The notes beneath the pieces were generated by a model. The model had not been told where the DNA came from, did not search any database, and worked only from the letters and a program-made list of their open reading frames with translations. Made by a program: the position numbers and the translations under genes. 64,000 nt of DNA from Bacteriovoracaceae bacterium (GTDB lineage: Bacteria > Bdellovibrionota > Bacteriovoracia > Bacteriovoracales > Bacteriovoracaceae): contig JAMPXB010000015.1 of NCBI GenBank assembly GCA_023701435.1, positions 22,878 through 86,877 on the forward strand. The letters run 5' to 3'. Shown here piece after piece: positions 27,200 through 35,755 of this stretch (its first letter is position 1; the number at the start of each line of letters is the position of its first letter).

Positions 27200-28684
27200 T
27201 TAAAAAATAGCATCAAACCAAGGTTTTTTCTCACGCTCATCACAATCTGAAACCCACATATGCTTCACTTCCAAATAGGCCTTAAGACCTTCTTCACCCA
27301 TTTCTCGGCCGATGCCTGACTGCTTATAACCACCAAAAGGCATGCCTGGATTTAATAAGTGATATTCGTTGATCCATACGGTGCCGGTTTCAAGTTGTCT
27401 TGCGACACGAAGGGCACGATCCTGATTCTTAGACCAGACAGCTCCGGCCAGACCATAAATCGATTTATTGGCAAGCTTGATCGCTTCAGCTTCGTTTTTA
27501 ACAGGAGTAATTGCCAGCACTGGCCCAAAAATTTCTTCATTAAAGATCGTCTGCTCTGGAGTCACTTCAAAAAGAGTCGGTTGAATGTAGTGACCTTTTT
27601 CCAGTCCTTCTCCGGTTTGTCTTGCTCCACCAAAAAGCAGTTTCCCGCCTTCTTTTTTGGTGGTCTCAATGTAGTTCATAATAGTGTCAAATTGCTTCTT
27701 GTTAATCACCGGGCCATAGCCTGTTGCCGGATCATTAGGCAGGCCAACTTTAACATCGGCGACGCGCTTAATGAGGGCTTCCTTGAAGGCCGGATAGATT
27801 TTTTCTTCCACAAATAGTCTGGTTCCTGAATCACACGCCTGACCTGAGTGATAAAGGAAAGCATAAAGGGCGCCATCTACAGCGATTGATAAATCAGCAT
27901 CATCCAGAACAATATTCGCCGATTTTCCACCGAGTTCTAAGGAAAGGTTTTGCAGACGGGTTCCCGCTGCTTCCATGATTTTGCGACCAACTGCTGTTGA
28001 GCCAGTGAAGGCCACTTTTCTGACTTTGGAATTTTTAAGAAGATATTCACCTTCAGCGGCACCGCCGGTGATGATATTGACAACACCTTTTGGAAGACCT
28101 GCTTCGTTCATGATTTCGGCCAGAATACTGGCGGTAACTGGTGTCTCCTGAGCACTTTTAAGAACAGTGGTGCATCCAGAAGCAATGATCGGCCCAATCT
28201 TCCAGGCGGCCATGACCAGTGGAAAGTTCCAGGGAATAATCTGAGCACAAACACCAACCGGCTCATAAACTTTATAGTTATGGGAAAAGCCTGGACGTGA
28301 AGCGCCTTCATCTTTTACTTCAAACTTAAATTTACGAAGTTGACCAGCCAGCACTTTAAAATATGAAGCAGCATTGTGAACATCGGCCTTGGCCTTTCTT
28401 ACACAAGATCCGGAGTCAGCAATTTCCAGTTCAGTCAGCTCATTTCTTCTTTCTTTAAGTTTCTCAGAAATTTTTTCCAGGATTTCTGCTCTTTTGTTTT
28501 GATCCATGGCGCGCCACTCGGCAGAATAGAAAGCGGCTTCTGCCGCGTCTACGGCGTCATCAATATCTTTATTGGTAGGTAGGTAGACTTTCGCTACTGC
28601 TTCTCCGTTTGCCGGGTTCTCTGAAATAAAACTTTTTTCAGATGTTCTGAAGTCGCCGTTAATGAACAACTTAATTTCTTTCAT
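27200..28684 (-). CDS. NAD(P)-dependent aldehyde dehydrogenase
   Basis: A 494-aa enzyme of the ALDH superfamily that oxidises an aldehyde to the acid. Catalytic Cys284 is in SGQACDSGTR (the common form has Gln-Xaa-Cys) and the general base Glu250 is in LELGGKSAN. PWNFPLVMAAWKI (151-163) and TVLKSAQETP (Lys176) form the cofactor site, and FTGSTAVG is the Rossmann glycine loop. The substrate cannot be told from the sequence; betaine- or aryl-aldehyde-type enzymes are the nearest by length. It is the last gene of the thiolase - small protein - ALDH run and may feed the same CoA catabolism. Confidence 0.93.
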   Translation of the reverse strand: MKEIKLFINGDFRTSEKSFISENPANGEAVAKVYLPTNKDIDDAVDAAEAAFYSAEWRAMDQNKRAEILEKISEKLKERRNELTELEIADSGSCVRKAKADVHNAASYFKVLAGQLRKFKFEVKDEGASRPGFSHNYKVYEPVGVCAQIIPWNFPLVMAAWKIGPIIASGCTTVLKSAQETPVTASILAEIMNEAGLPKGVVNIITGGAAEGEYLLKNSKVRKVAFTGSTAVGRKIMEAAGTRLQNLSLELGGKSANIVLDDADLSIAVDGALYAFLYHSGQACDSGTRLFVEEKIYPAFKEALIKRVADVKVGLPNDPATGYGPVINKKQFDTIMNYIETTKKEGGKLLFGGARQTGEGLEKGHYIQPTLFEVTPEQTIFNEEIFGPVLAITPVKNEAEAIKLANKSIYGLAGAVWSKNQDRALRVARQLETGTVWINEYHLLNPGMPFGGYKQSGIGREMGEEGLKAYLEVKHMWVSDCDEREKKPWFDAIF

Positions 28685-28693
28685 GGAAGCTCC

Positions 28694-29053
28694 TTAAATA
28701 TTCGTGATCTTAATAGTAATGATTGAATTGGGTTGGCCCTCTACGCCTTTGGCAAAGATTTCTTCCGTTTCTTTTTCGGAGACGACGTCCTCGCCCTTGG
28801 TCACCAGTACCTGGGTGATGCCTTTTTTCTCCATCAGTGAATACTTTAACTGATGATTATTTTTCTCACCGGGCTTGATGCTTAAAGTGAGAATAAAGGT
28901 TCCCATCGGGAAGGAGTAATCTTTGTTGTGAATAAATTTTTGATTGATCTTCCAGCTCTCGCCATCGACCGCTAATTCCCCTTCGACCTTCCAGCAGGCC
29001 AGGGCATTGAAGCTAAGGAGGAGAGTCGTTAAGAGAAAGATTTTTTTTAACAT
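28694..29053 (-). CDS. Small exported protein of unknown function
   Basis: A 119-aa protein with a signal peptide (MLKKIFLLTTLLLSFNALA) and a cysteine at the first mature position, although the lipobox is not standard. The rest is a beta-rich domain with a GTFILTLSIKPGEKNN segment and an acidic stretch (KETEEIFAKG). I chose the ATG at 29053, which overlaps the thiolase stop by seven bases; a start at 29095 would put a basic tail before the signal peptide. Its place between thiolase and ALDH suggests co-transcription rather than a shared pathway. Confidence 0.6.
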   Translation of the reverse strand: MLKKIFLLTTLLLSFNALACWKVEGELAVDGESWKINQKFIHNKDYSFPMGTFILTLSIKPGEKNNHQLKYSLMEKKGITQVLVTKGEDVVSEKETEEIFAKGVEGQPNSIITIKITNI

Positions 29054-30246
29054 CGCTCTACCGATACTGCGATTCCCTGACCTACGCCAATACACATAGA
29101 GGCCAAGCCTTTTTTAAGAGAGGGATCGTTTTTCATTTGATGAAGTAGGGTTGTTAAAATTCTTGTTCCAGAAGCCCCCAATGGATGACCGATCGCAATC
29201 GAGCCGCCATTTTTATTGATGCGAGTCGGGTCAAGTTCCAATTCTTTGATACAACCCAAGGCCTGAACGGCAAAAGCCTCATTAAGCTCAATAAGGTCAA
29301 AGTCAGTAAGCTTATGATTAAAGCGCTCACAAAGCTTTTTGATGGCCCCCACTGGACCTAATCCCATGACGTTAGGGTGAAGTCCATGAACGGCACCGCC
29401 AGTGATGCGGGCCAGCGGTTTTAGATTATGTCTTTTCACAAATTCTTCAGAGCAGATGACTACCATACTCGCTCCATCATTAATGGAGGAGCTGTTGCCG
29501 GCGGTTACTGTGCCATCTTTACGAAAGGCCGGTCGAAGCTTCGCCAGTTTTTCCAAAGATGTATCGGCCCTTGGACCTTCATCAGCTTCAAAGACCACTG
29601 AACCCTTTTTGCCAGTAACGGTGATAGGGACGATCTCGTCTTTAAATTTACCTTCACTTTGGGCCTTAACAGCTTTTTGATGTGAAGCCAGAGCAAACTT
29701 ATCTTGATTTTCCCGCGAAATGCCATGAAGATTTTGCACTTCTTCAGCAGTTTCGCCCATACCTAAGAGGGGGAAAATCTCGGCCATTTTAGGGTTTTCA
29801 AAACGCCAGCCAATAGAGGTGTCCCACATTTTCTGGACGCGATCAAAACCAGCTGCGGCCTTCGATAAAACGTAAGGTGCTCGGGACATGCTTTCTCCGC
29901 CACCGGCAATAAAACAGTCGCCAAATCCAGCAGAAATGCGGGCATGGGCATCCATCACGGCGTCCAGGGATGAACCACAAAGACGGTTGATGGTCGTGCC
30001 GGGCACTTCATAAGGATAACCCGCCAGTAATAAACTCATACGGGCCAGGTTGCGGTTGTCTTCACCGGCCTGGTTGGCACAGCCAATGATGGTGTCGCCA
30101 ATTTCTTTCAAATCATGCTGCGCCGACTTAGCATAATCTTTAAATAATTCAGCAAGAAGATCATCCACTCTGACGGAAGAGAGGGCCCCTCCGAATGATC
30201 CGACAGCGGTACGTTTAGCGTGAACAATATATGAACTTTTAAGCAT
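29047..30246 (-). CDS. Thiolase (3-oxoadipyl-CoA / acetyl-CoA C-acyltransferase type)
   Basis: A 399-aa thiolase that cleaves or forms beta-ketoacyl-CoA. The nucleophile is Cys90 in TINRLCGSSLDAV, the RLCGS form seen in PcaF/PaaJ and FadA-like enzymes. The second cysteine is in CIGVGQG near the C-terminus, and the catalytic histidine is in GHPLGASG. With the Paa-type genes at 33.5-37.7 kb in the same window, a role as the terminal 3-oxoadipyl-CoA thiolase (PaaJ) is plausible but unproven; a general acetyl-CoA acetyltransferase is the alternative. It is the first gene of its run. Confidence 0.9.
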   Translation of the reverse strand: MLKSSYIVHAKRTAVGSFGGALSSVRVDDLLAELFKDYAKSAQHDLKEIGDTIIGCANQAGEDNRNLARMSLLLAGYPYEVPGTTINRLCGSSLDAVMDAHARISAGFGDCFIAGGGESMSRAPYVLSKAAAGFDRVQKMWDTSIGWRFENPKMAEIFPLLGMGETAEEVQNLHGISRENQDKFALASHQKAVKAQSEGKFKDEIVPITVTGKKGSVVFEADEGPRADTSLEKLAKLRPAFRKDGTVTAGNSSSINDGASMVVICSEEFVKRHNLKPLARITGGAVHGLHPNVMGLGPVGAIKKLCERFNHKLTDFDLIELNEAFAVQALGCIKELELDPTRINKNGGSIAIGHPLGASGTRILTTLLHQMKNDPSLKKGLASMCIGVGQGIAVSVERC

Positions 30247-30333
30247 GTTAACTTCCTTCTTTAAACCGTGTTCATGCTAACAAGAAAACCATGGAATGAG
30301 AAAAAAAAGGAGCCACTTTATGCCTTGTGTAAT

Positions 30334-30347
30334 AAGCTTTAAAGCTT
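30334..30347. promoter_or_regulatory. 14-bp perfect palindrome between divergent thiolase and protease genes
   Basis: AAGCTTTAAAGCTT is perfectly symmetric and sits in the 168-base gap between the minus-strand thiolase and the plus-strand secreted protease. It could be an operator for a dimeric regulator. It is short and AT-rich enough that chance is possible. Confidence 0.25.
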
Positions 30348-30414
30348 GGCTGATATTCCAAAATGTCATAAAACAACCCTCTTCCCCATTGTTCTACGAT
30401 TAAGGATAAGTTTC

Positions 30415-32694
30415 ATGAAATTAATCACGCTGTTGGGTCTTCTTTTCATTCTGGGCCAAGTTCATGCCTACGAAGCGAAAGTCACGAAAGGCCAAATGCA
30501 TCCAGAGCTTGAGGCCTTATTGGAAAAGGCGACTTTAGATACTGGTAAAGAATTTCATAAATCCGACTTTTTATTAATTGAAGAAAGAGTGTTGGCGACA
30601 AGTAAGTTCACGATGTACGTTCAGTCCAATTCCATGGTTCCTATTGCTGGAACCGCCGTCAGAATATGGAGTGATCTTCAAACCAATGAACTGATCCTGG
30701 CGGAAATGCACCTGGATGAAAAATCCCAGAGTCAGAAAGACCGTCTGATCAATCGTTATATGAAGGCCAAATTTTCACCCAAGGCGATGAAGTCCAGACA
30801 ATTGGCCGATTCCATTTCGGAGTTGGTAAAAAACGTTGTCTCCCTTCACGACACCGATACCAAAATTCTGGGCATGAAGTTTAAGGATCAGTGGCAGAAC
30901 GGAGACCTCGTAAGAGTCGTTGAAGTTCGCGGTCGTCGTGGGGTTCACCACATTACTGTCTCACTTCTTAAGAACGAGGTTATTGAGACGACTTATCGTG
31001 AGTTTTTACAAAGCGAAAGTTTCTCCCTTCAGGCCCATGTCTTTCCAGTCTACGAAGAAGTGGAAGGCACGGGAGAAATGCTTCCTTATGAAATGAAAGA
31101 GTTAAAGTATCTTAATACTCATGTTCATGATGGCGGCGAAAATCCGCTGGGCACCTTGAGTGAAACCGAGTTCCCTGAAACCAATTATTCGGTATTGCTG
31201 GCCGGAACTCCTTTGGGTGATGAACTGGGACTATGGTCAGAAACATCTATCCGTCACCAAGCAGAAGTTCACATTAAGGGCCTTCCTTTAAGACCAAATG
31301 CTTATGAAAATGGCGTTCTTCTGCAGGGTAAGTATGCCACCATCAATCTTCACCCGGAGATCAAAGAAGTTTTTAAAGACATCGATTTCTTACTCAAACC
31401 TTCCATTCATCACCTGCTTAAGTGGCAACTAACTAAGACTTATAATGCCAAACCGGTAAGTGGGTTCATGGGGAAAATCATTTCTTCTCAAAATGAACTC
31501 TTGGAACGTATTCCATACCGTCATCCTGAACACGATGCAGTTACTTACATCAATTCTGGTTTTGATGAAGTTCAAGTCTATTACGGCGTTACCGCCCTGA
31601 TGGAGTCGTTGGTCGAGATGGGCTTCACTGATCCAGAACTTTCGGAAAAACCTTTTCATGCCTTCTTATTTGATCCAGATATCGGCATGAAGGACAATGC
31701 TTACTATTACGATAACACCATTAACTTCACCACCTACAAACCGGGCACTCCGAATCTTGCCCGTGATAACCCAACCATTTGGCATGAACTGGGTCACGCC
31801 ATCATGGAACGAATTATGGGTGTTCATTTGAACTTTGACTCTCAAGGTGGCTATGGTGGGCTGTCTGAAGGCATGGCCGATTTTGTCGCTAAAATCGTTT
31901 TAGAGCATCAGACAAACGGCGCGCCTTTCCCTGGAAAGGACAAATTTAGAATCATCAATAATATTGGATTTGATTTAACCAATGAGTTCCACGATGAGGG
32001 TGAAGCCTATGGAGGAGCTATGAATGATATGCTCTCCTCTGTGATTTCATCTGAAGGTCAGGAAGGGCTGCATGCTTTTACTGATCTAACTTTAGAGGCC
32101 ATGAGACTGACCCGGAATCATCCGCGCCTCACCGCCGCTAGCTGGTTTGAGCACATGATTTATGCTGATGAGTTAGGTAGTCAAGTTCGTGCGCCTGGAA
32201 AATATAAGGAGCTGATCGAGTCGGCCCTTAAGTCCCGTAACTTTTCTTTTGAAGAAGATTTCCATCCGGCCAAAATGCTGGTGACCTTCGGCAATACTGA
32301 ATTAACCAGTCAGTCCCCAGGCAGTCGTGGCAACCCACTCACTAGTTGCGATGTTGCTTATGAATTGAAACTGGCCCTCACTTCAGGAGACTCCCAATTC
32401 ATTACTTTCCCTGCCACGGTCAAAGTAGAGTATCAAAAAGGCGCTCTTCAAGGGGCCATTAATTGGGTGGGTGAGGAATCAAATCCGCAAATCTATACAG
32501 TCAATTCGGCCAAGGAGATTATCACTTTGCCGATTAAGGCCAATCTAAAGTGCGATTTTGTGAATCAACCTGACGGCAGCTGCAGAGACTATGCTTACCT
32601 GCAAGTTTTTAACCAAGGTTACGTGAGGCCTGTGGCAAAGAAGCGCTTTTACCTGCAAATCAATCCCCAAAACTGTTCCACTTCAGCAAAATAA
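30415..32694 (+). CDS. Secreted zinc metalloprotease (gluzincin)
   Basis: A 759-aa exported protein: the signal peptide is MKLITLLGLLFILGQVHA. The catalytic motif HELGH is at residues 457-461 (TIWHELGHAIMERI), and the third ligand glutamate is in SEGMADF (Glu485), the spacing of gluzincins such as the thermolysin and fungalysin groups. The N-terminal part is probably an FTP/pro-domain-type region, and the C-terminal 150 residues include cysteines in TSCDVAYE, LKCDFV, GSCRDY and QNCSTS, so a disulfide-bound extra domain is likely. The ATG at 30415 has an AAGGA site; an upstream ATG-like start at 30346 would bury the signal peptide. Prey or protein digestion is a reasonable inference for this lineage. 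Confidence 0.82.
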   Translation: MKLITLLGLLFILGQVHAYEAKVTKGQMHPELEALLEKATLDTGKEFHKSDFLLIEERVLATSKFTMYVQSNSMVPIAGTAVRIWSDLQTNELILAEMHLDEKSQSQKDRLINRYMKAKFSPKAMKSRQLADSISELVKNVVSLHDTDTKILGMKFKDQWQNGDLVRVVEVRGRRGVHHITVSLLKNEVIETTYREFLQSESFSLQAHVFPVYEEVEGTGEMLPYEMKELKYLNTHVHDGGENPLGTLSETEFPETNYSVLLAGTPLGDELGLWSETSIRHQAEVHIKGLPLRPNAYENGVLLQGKYATINLHPEIKEVFKDIDFLLKPSIHHLLKWQLTKTYNAKPVSGFMGKIISSQNELLERIPYRHPEHDAVTYINSGFDEVQVYYGVTALMESLVEMGFTDPELSEKPFHAFLFDPDIGMKDNAYYYDNTINFTTYKPGTPNLARDNPTIWHELGHAIMERIMGVHLNFDSQGGYGGLSEGMADFVAKIVLEHQTNGAPFPGKDKFRIINNIGFDLTNEFHDEGEAYGGAMNDMLSSVISSEGQEGLHAFTDLTLEAMRLTRNHPRLTAASWFEHMIYADELGSQVRAPGKYKELIESALKSRNFSFEEDFHPAKMLVTFGNTELTSQSPGSRGNPLTSCDVAYELKLALTSGDSQFITFPATVKVEYQKGALQGAINWVGEESNPQIYTVNSAKEIITLPIKANLKCDFVNQPDGSCRDYAYLQVFNQGYVRPVAKKRFYLQINPQNCSTSAK

Positions 32695-32742
32695 TTCATT
32701 TAAGTTTTAATAGTTTTATTCTGTCCGTTTACCACAGGGTAA

Positions 32743-33555
32743 ATGGATGGGATGAACTTACGCCACCTGACAGATAAAGTATTACTCTTAGACACAAAAC
32801 ACCTCGTCGCCCGCGAGCGAGAGATCACTTTAAAACTCCTGCATCATCTAAAAGAAATTGAACGACGAAGATTATTTTCTGATTTGGGATACGGATCGCT
32901 ATTTGAATACATCGTCAAAGAGCTGGGTTATTCCGAGCCGGCCGCCAGTCGGAGGCTTCACGCTACGCGCCTTCTTAAAGACCTTCCTCATATAGAAAAG
33001 AAAATTGCAGATGGAAGCCTGAGTCTTACTAACTTGTCGTTGGCCGGACAATTATTTAAAAATGAAGACATCCAGGATCCACAAGAGAAAAAAGAAATAC
33101 TGGAGAAAATTGAAAACACGACCAAGCGAGAGTGTGAGAAAGAATTAAAGAAACTTGTTCACTCCGACCTCCACGTGATGAAGCTTAGTCTTAAAGAAGA
33201 AACTCTTAACTTATTTCAGGAGATTAGAGGAGTGCTTGCTCATAAGCGATTCACTAACGATGAAGTCATGCATGAGATATTTAAAATCGCTCTACCCATT
33301 ATTAAAAATAAAAAGTTTAAGCTTAATGCAAAGTTCACTACGCCGGCGGCGTTGCCAAGCATCACCAGAAAAATCCCCAATATCATTAAGAAAGAAGTCT
33401 ATGAGCGAGATGGAGGAAGATGTACTAAATGCCAAAGCACCTTCAAATTAGAGTACGACCATATTAAACCCTTTGCCATGGGAGGGGAGTCAACACTCGC
33501 CAACTTAAGACTGTTATGTTTTTCGTGTAATCAGCGAAGGCTAAAGGAGTTGTGA
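32743..33555 (+). CDS. HNH endonuclease-domain protein
   Basis: A 270-aa protein with a helical N-terminal region (LRHLTDKVLLLDTKHLVARE onward, then LGYGSLFEYIVKELGYSEPA) and a C-terminal HNH nuclease domain (residues about 220-270). The HNH part shows a zinc knuckle CTKCQ, the catalytic YDHIKPFAMGGES, NLRLLCFSCN and a final Arg/Lys-rich end. This N-terminal/HNH architecture is a common family in Bdellovibrionota genomes, often in many copies. It may be a mobile or defence nuclease, but no adjacent defence partner is seen. The end overlaps the convergent PaaH C-terminal gene by 15 bases. Confidence 0.85.
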   Translation: MDGMNLRHLTDKVLLLDTKHLVAREREITLKLLHHLKEIERRRLFSDLGYGSLFEYIVKELGYSEPAASRRLHATRLLKDLPHIEKKIADGSLSLTNLSLAGQLFKNEDIQDPQEKKEILEKIENTTKRECEKELKKLVHSDLHVMKLSLKEETLNLFQEIRGVLAHKRFTNDEVMHEIFKIALPIIKNKKFKLNAKFTTPAALPSITRKIPNIIKKEVYERDGGRCTKCQSTFKLEYDHIKPFAMGGESTLANLRLLCFSCNQRRLKEL

Positions 33556-34062
33556 GGCCACGTAGCGCTTGTCGCCGGTCTTCTCCAGTAGCTCCTTTAA
33601 GAGAGTCTTCACATAAAGCTCTTTGCCTTCACTCCACTCAAATGGACCCTTTGGATAATTCACCCCAAACTTCATGGCGCGATTTATATCCTCTTTGGTC
33701 GCTACACCTTCTGCCAGAGCAAAATAAGCTTCATTAATGATCTGAACCACGGTGCGCGGAAAAACAAAGCCACAAGAAATAATCGACGTTTCAATGGGGG
33801 TAAAACCCAGTCCTTTCAGCTTCAGCAAGACGGCCTCATTTTTCTCTCTAAAATGAATTTCCATCTTCTTACTCTCATCACAAAAAAGAGCAGCAAATGA
33901 GCCCTGCAGGTTAGGGTACTCATTATAAAATTCGGCAGGATCAAAACAAGTCAGATCCATAAAGACTTTTTTCGCTGGATGAGAGCGAAGCAGGGTCTTC
34001 TTTTCTTCTTTGGTGGCAAAGCCAAAATTAATCAACACATTATCGAACAATACATTAGTCAT
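33541..34062 (-). CDS. PaaH-like C-terminal 3-hydroxyacyl-CoA dehydrogenase domain, separate gene
   Basis: A protein of about 173 aa (if started at 34062) that matches the C-terminal half of PaaH-type 3-hydroxyadipyl-CoA dehydrogenases: the late RTVVQIINEAYFALAEGVAT then KEDINRAMKFGVNYPKGPFEW is the second 3HCDH domain. The upstream half (LRSHPAKKVFMDLTCFDP) corresponds to a degraded Rossmann-like linker. It has no Rossmann glycine motif of its own, so it would need to pair with the 34055-34918 product. The ATG at 34062 overlaps the stop of that gene by eight bases in another frame; a longer start at 34107 is possible. Together the two proteins equal one normal PaaH. Confidence 0.75.
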   Translation of the reverse strand: MTNVLFDNVLINFGFATKEEKKTLLRSHPAKKVFMDLTCFDPAEFYNEYPNLQGSFAALFCDESKKMEIHFREKNEAVLLKLKGLGFTPIETSIISCGFVFPRTVVQIINEAYFALAEGVATKEDINRAMKFGVNYPKGPFEWSEGKELYVKTLLKELLEKTGDKRYVASQLL

Positions 34063-34918
34063 ATTTATAAAACCCACGCTTGGTTTTTCGGCCAAGACGT
34101 TTTTCATCTACCATTTGTTTTTGCAGCTTATGGGGAGCAAATCGTGGTTCCTGGCCGTAGGCTTCCCACACGGAGCAGGTCACAGAATAGTTCACATCGA
34201 TGCCGATCAGATCCATCAGTTCAAAGGGACCCATTTTAAAGCCGCCGACTTCTTTTAAAATCGAATCAACTTCTTTCATCTTCGCCTGGTCATCTTCTTC
34301 CACAATGCGAAGAGGCTCACCATAAAAATTTCGGGCCACACGGTTAACAATAAAACCAGGGGAGTCCTTGCACATGGCGGGTTTTTTGTCTTTGGCATCA
34401 AACCACTGATAAAGTTCCTGACATAATTCCAAACTGGAATCTTTGCCTTTAATGACTTCCACCAGTTTCATGATGGTCGCGGGATTAAAAAAATGAAGTC
34501 CCAAAAAGCGAGGTTTACGGTCATCGGTAACCGCCTCTGCCATTAGTTCGATGGGAAAGCTGGATGTGTTGGAGGCCAGAATCGTGTGGGCTTCAAAATA
34601 CTGATCGAGCTTTTGAAAGAGATCTTTTTTTATTGCGAGATTTTCAATTATGGCCTCAATCACCAGATTAGCACTCCTGGAGACCTGATCCAAGGACTTG
34701 ATGGAAAGAAGCTCTTTCATGCGAGAAACTTCCAGTGATGAAAGTTTTTGTTTCTCAACCAATTTGTCCCAGGAAGTGTGAATGCTTTGAAGGGCCTTTG
34801 CTAACTGTTCCTGGGAGTTATCTACTAACTCCACTGAGCACATTTGCTGAGTGAACCACTGAGCAATGCCGGAACCCATGGTTCCGGCACCGATAACAAC
34901 TATTTTTTGTAAATTCAT
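34055..34918 (-). CDS. 3-hydroxyacyl-CoA dehydrogenase (PaaH-like), N-terminal half
   Basis: A 287-aa NAD-binding protein: Rossmann motif GAGTMGSGIA (10-19), the ASNTSSFPI segment with the catalytic-loop Ser/Asn, and LGLHFFNPATIMKLVE with the catalytic His. GFIVNRVARNFYGE opens the first 3HCDH domain, which ends with KRGFYKYD. Normal PaaH continues for some 180 residues; here a stop follows, and the missing part lies in the next gene, read in a different frame. Substrate preference is inferred from the Paa-type neighbours (3-hydroxyadipyl-CoA); a general 3-hydroxybutyryl-CoA dehydrogenase is possible, since short forms of about 285 aa exist. Confidence 0.85.
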   Translation of the reverse strand: MNLQKIVVIGAGTMGSGIAQWFTQQMCSVELVDNSQEQLAKALQSIHTSWDKLVEKQKLSSLEVSRMKELLSIKSLDQVSRSANLVIEAIIENLAIKKDLFQKLDQYFEAHTILASNTSSFPIELMAEAVTDDRKPRFLGLHFFNPATIMKLVEVIKGKDSSLELCQELYQWFDAKDKKPAMCKDSPGFIVNRVARNFYGEPLRIVEEDDQAKMKEVDSILKEVGGFKMGPFELMDLIGIDVNYSVTCSVWEAYGQEPRFAPHKLQKQMVDEKRLGRKTKRGFYKYD

Positions 34919-34920
34919 GA

Positions 34921-35739
34921 TTAAGAAAGAGTGTATTCTACAGGCTGCACAGCTTCGTTATATTCAGGAACTTTAAGGCCCCACTCATTACACTTGTCGG
35001 TGATCTCTTTTACGAAAGCAGAACGAACATCAGCATTAGAGCGGTTCTTAAGTCCAAGCTTTTGATAGATATCGTTACCATTACCAGTCGACTTACCAAA
35101 AGTGTTCATCACGCGAGGCCACCAAAGGTTCAGACGCTCTTGCAGGAAAGCACGCTTCTCTGGATCTTCGGCCATTGCTTTAACAGTCTTATCCCCGTGG
35201 GCCAGGTGCATGTTCTCTTCTTTGCAAATAGTGCCGATGGCATTTTTCCAAGGAAGGAACGAAGAGTTAAGGGTGTCTTCCAGAACGTGGCCAGCGGCGC
35301 GGTCCATAAGGAAGTTGAACAAGCAGAAGTCTTCCCAGAAAGTGATATTGTAATAGAAAATATTCACGCGTTTATCTTTTTTAGCGCGAGAAAAACCAAT
35401 GTTGGCCAGATCATCTGGAAGTCTCCAGTCAAACTCGTGGGCCAGCATATGATCATGAGTTTTTTCACCCAGGTCATCAAGGATCTTATAGATCACATGA
35501 GCATGTCTCATTTCATCTTTTACAATTTGGGCAACCAGTACTCTTTCATGAGCATTCGGTGCTTTTGCAATCCACGGCATATAACCGAGACCGCCAGCGT
35601 ATTCTGAATCAGCTTGCATCCAAAGCAGGTTCATAAGATTTTTACGATAAATCTCTGGCATCTCTGAGTCCGCATCAAAAGTGCGACCATTTTTAATTTC
35701 TTCGAATAACTTTAAATCCTCGTTAGTGTATGCACGCAT
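34921..35739 (-). CDS. PaaA-like diiron oxygenase subunit (phenylacetyl-CoA epoxidase family)
   Basis: A 272-aa ferritin-like protein resembling PaaA, the catalytic subunit of ring-1,2-phenylacetyl-CoA epoxidase. The full set of carboxylate and histidine iron ligands can be seen: Glu46 (ADSEYAGG), Glu76 and His79 (KDEMRHAH), Glu136 (FWEDF), and Glu175 and His178 (KEENMHLAHGD). The N-terminal EIYRKNLMNLLWMQADSE parallels PaaA. I chose the ATG at 35739 for its AGGAGA site. The usual PaaB, PaaC, PaaD and PaaE partners are not next to it, so it either has another reductase and partners elsewhere or does a different oxygenation of a CoA ester. It is between PaaG-like and PaaH-like genes. Confidence 0.72.
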   Translation of the reverse strand: MRAYTNEDLKLFEEIKNGRTFDADSEMPEIYRKNLMNLLWMQADSEYAGGLGYMPWIAKAPNAHERVLVAQIVKDEMRHAHVIYKILDDLGEKTHDHMLAHEFDWRLPDDLANIGFSRAKKDKRVNIFYYNITFWEDFCLFNFLMDRAAGHVLEDTLNSSFLPWKNAIGTICKEENMHLAHGDKTVKAMAEDPEKRAFLQERLNLWWPRVMNTFGKSTGNGNDIYQKLGLKNRSNADVRSAFVKEITDKCNEWGLKVPEYNEAVQPVEYTLS

Positions 35740-35755
35740 GGATTCTTCTCCTATC

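Noticed and set aside
32743..33555. HNH gene as part of a defence island
   Set aside because: No methylase, TIR, ATPase or other defence partner nearby; neighbours are a protease and catabolic genes.
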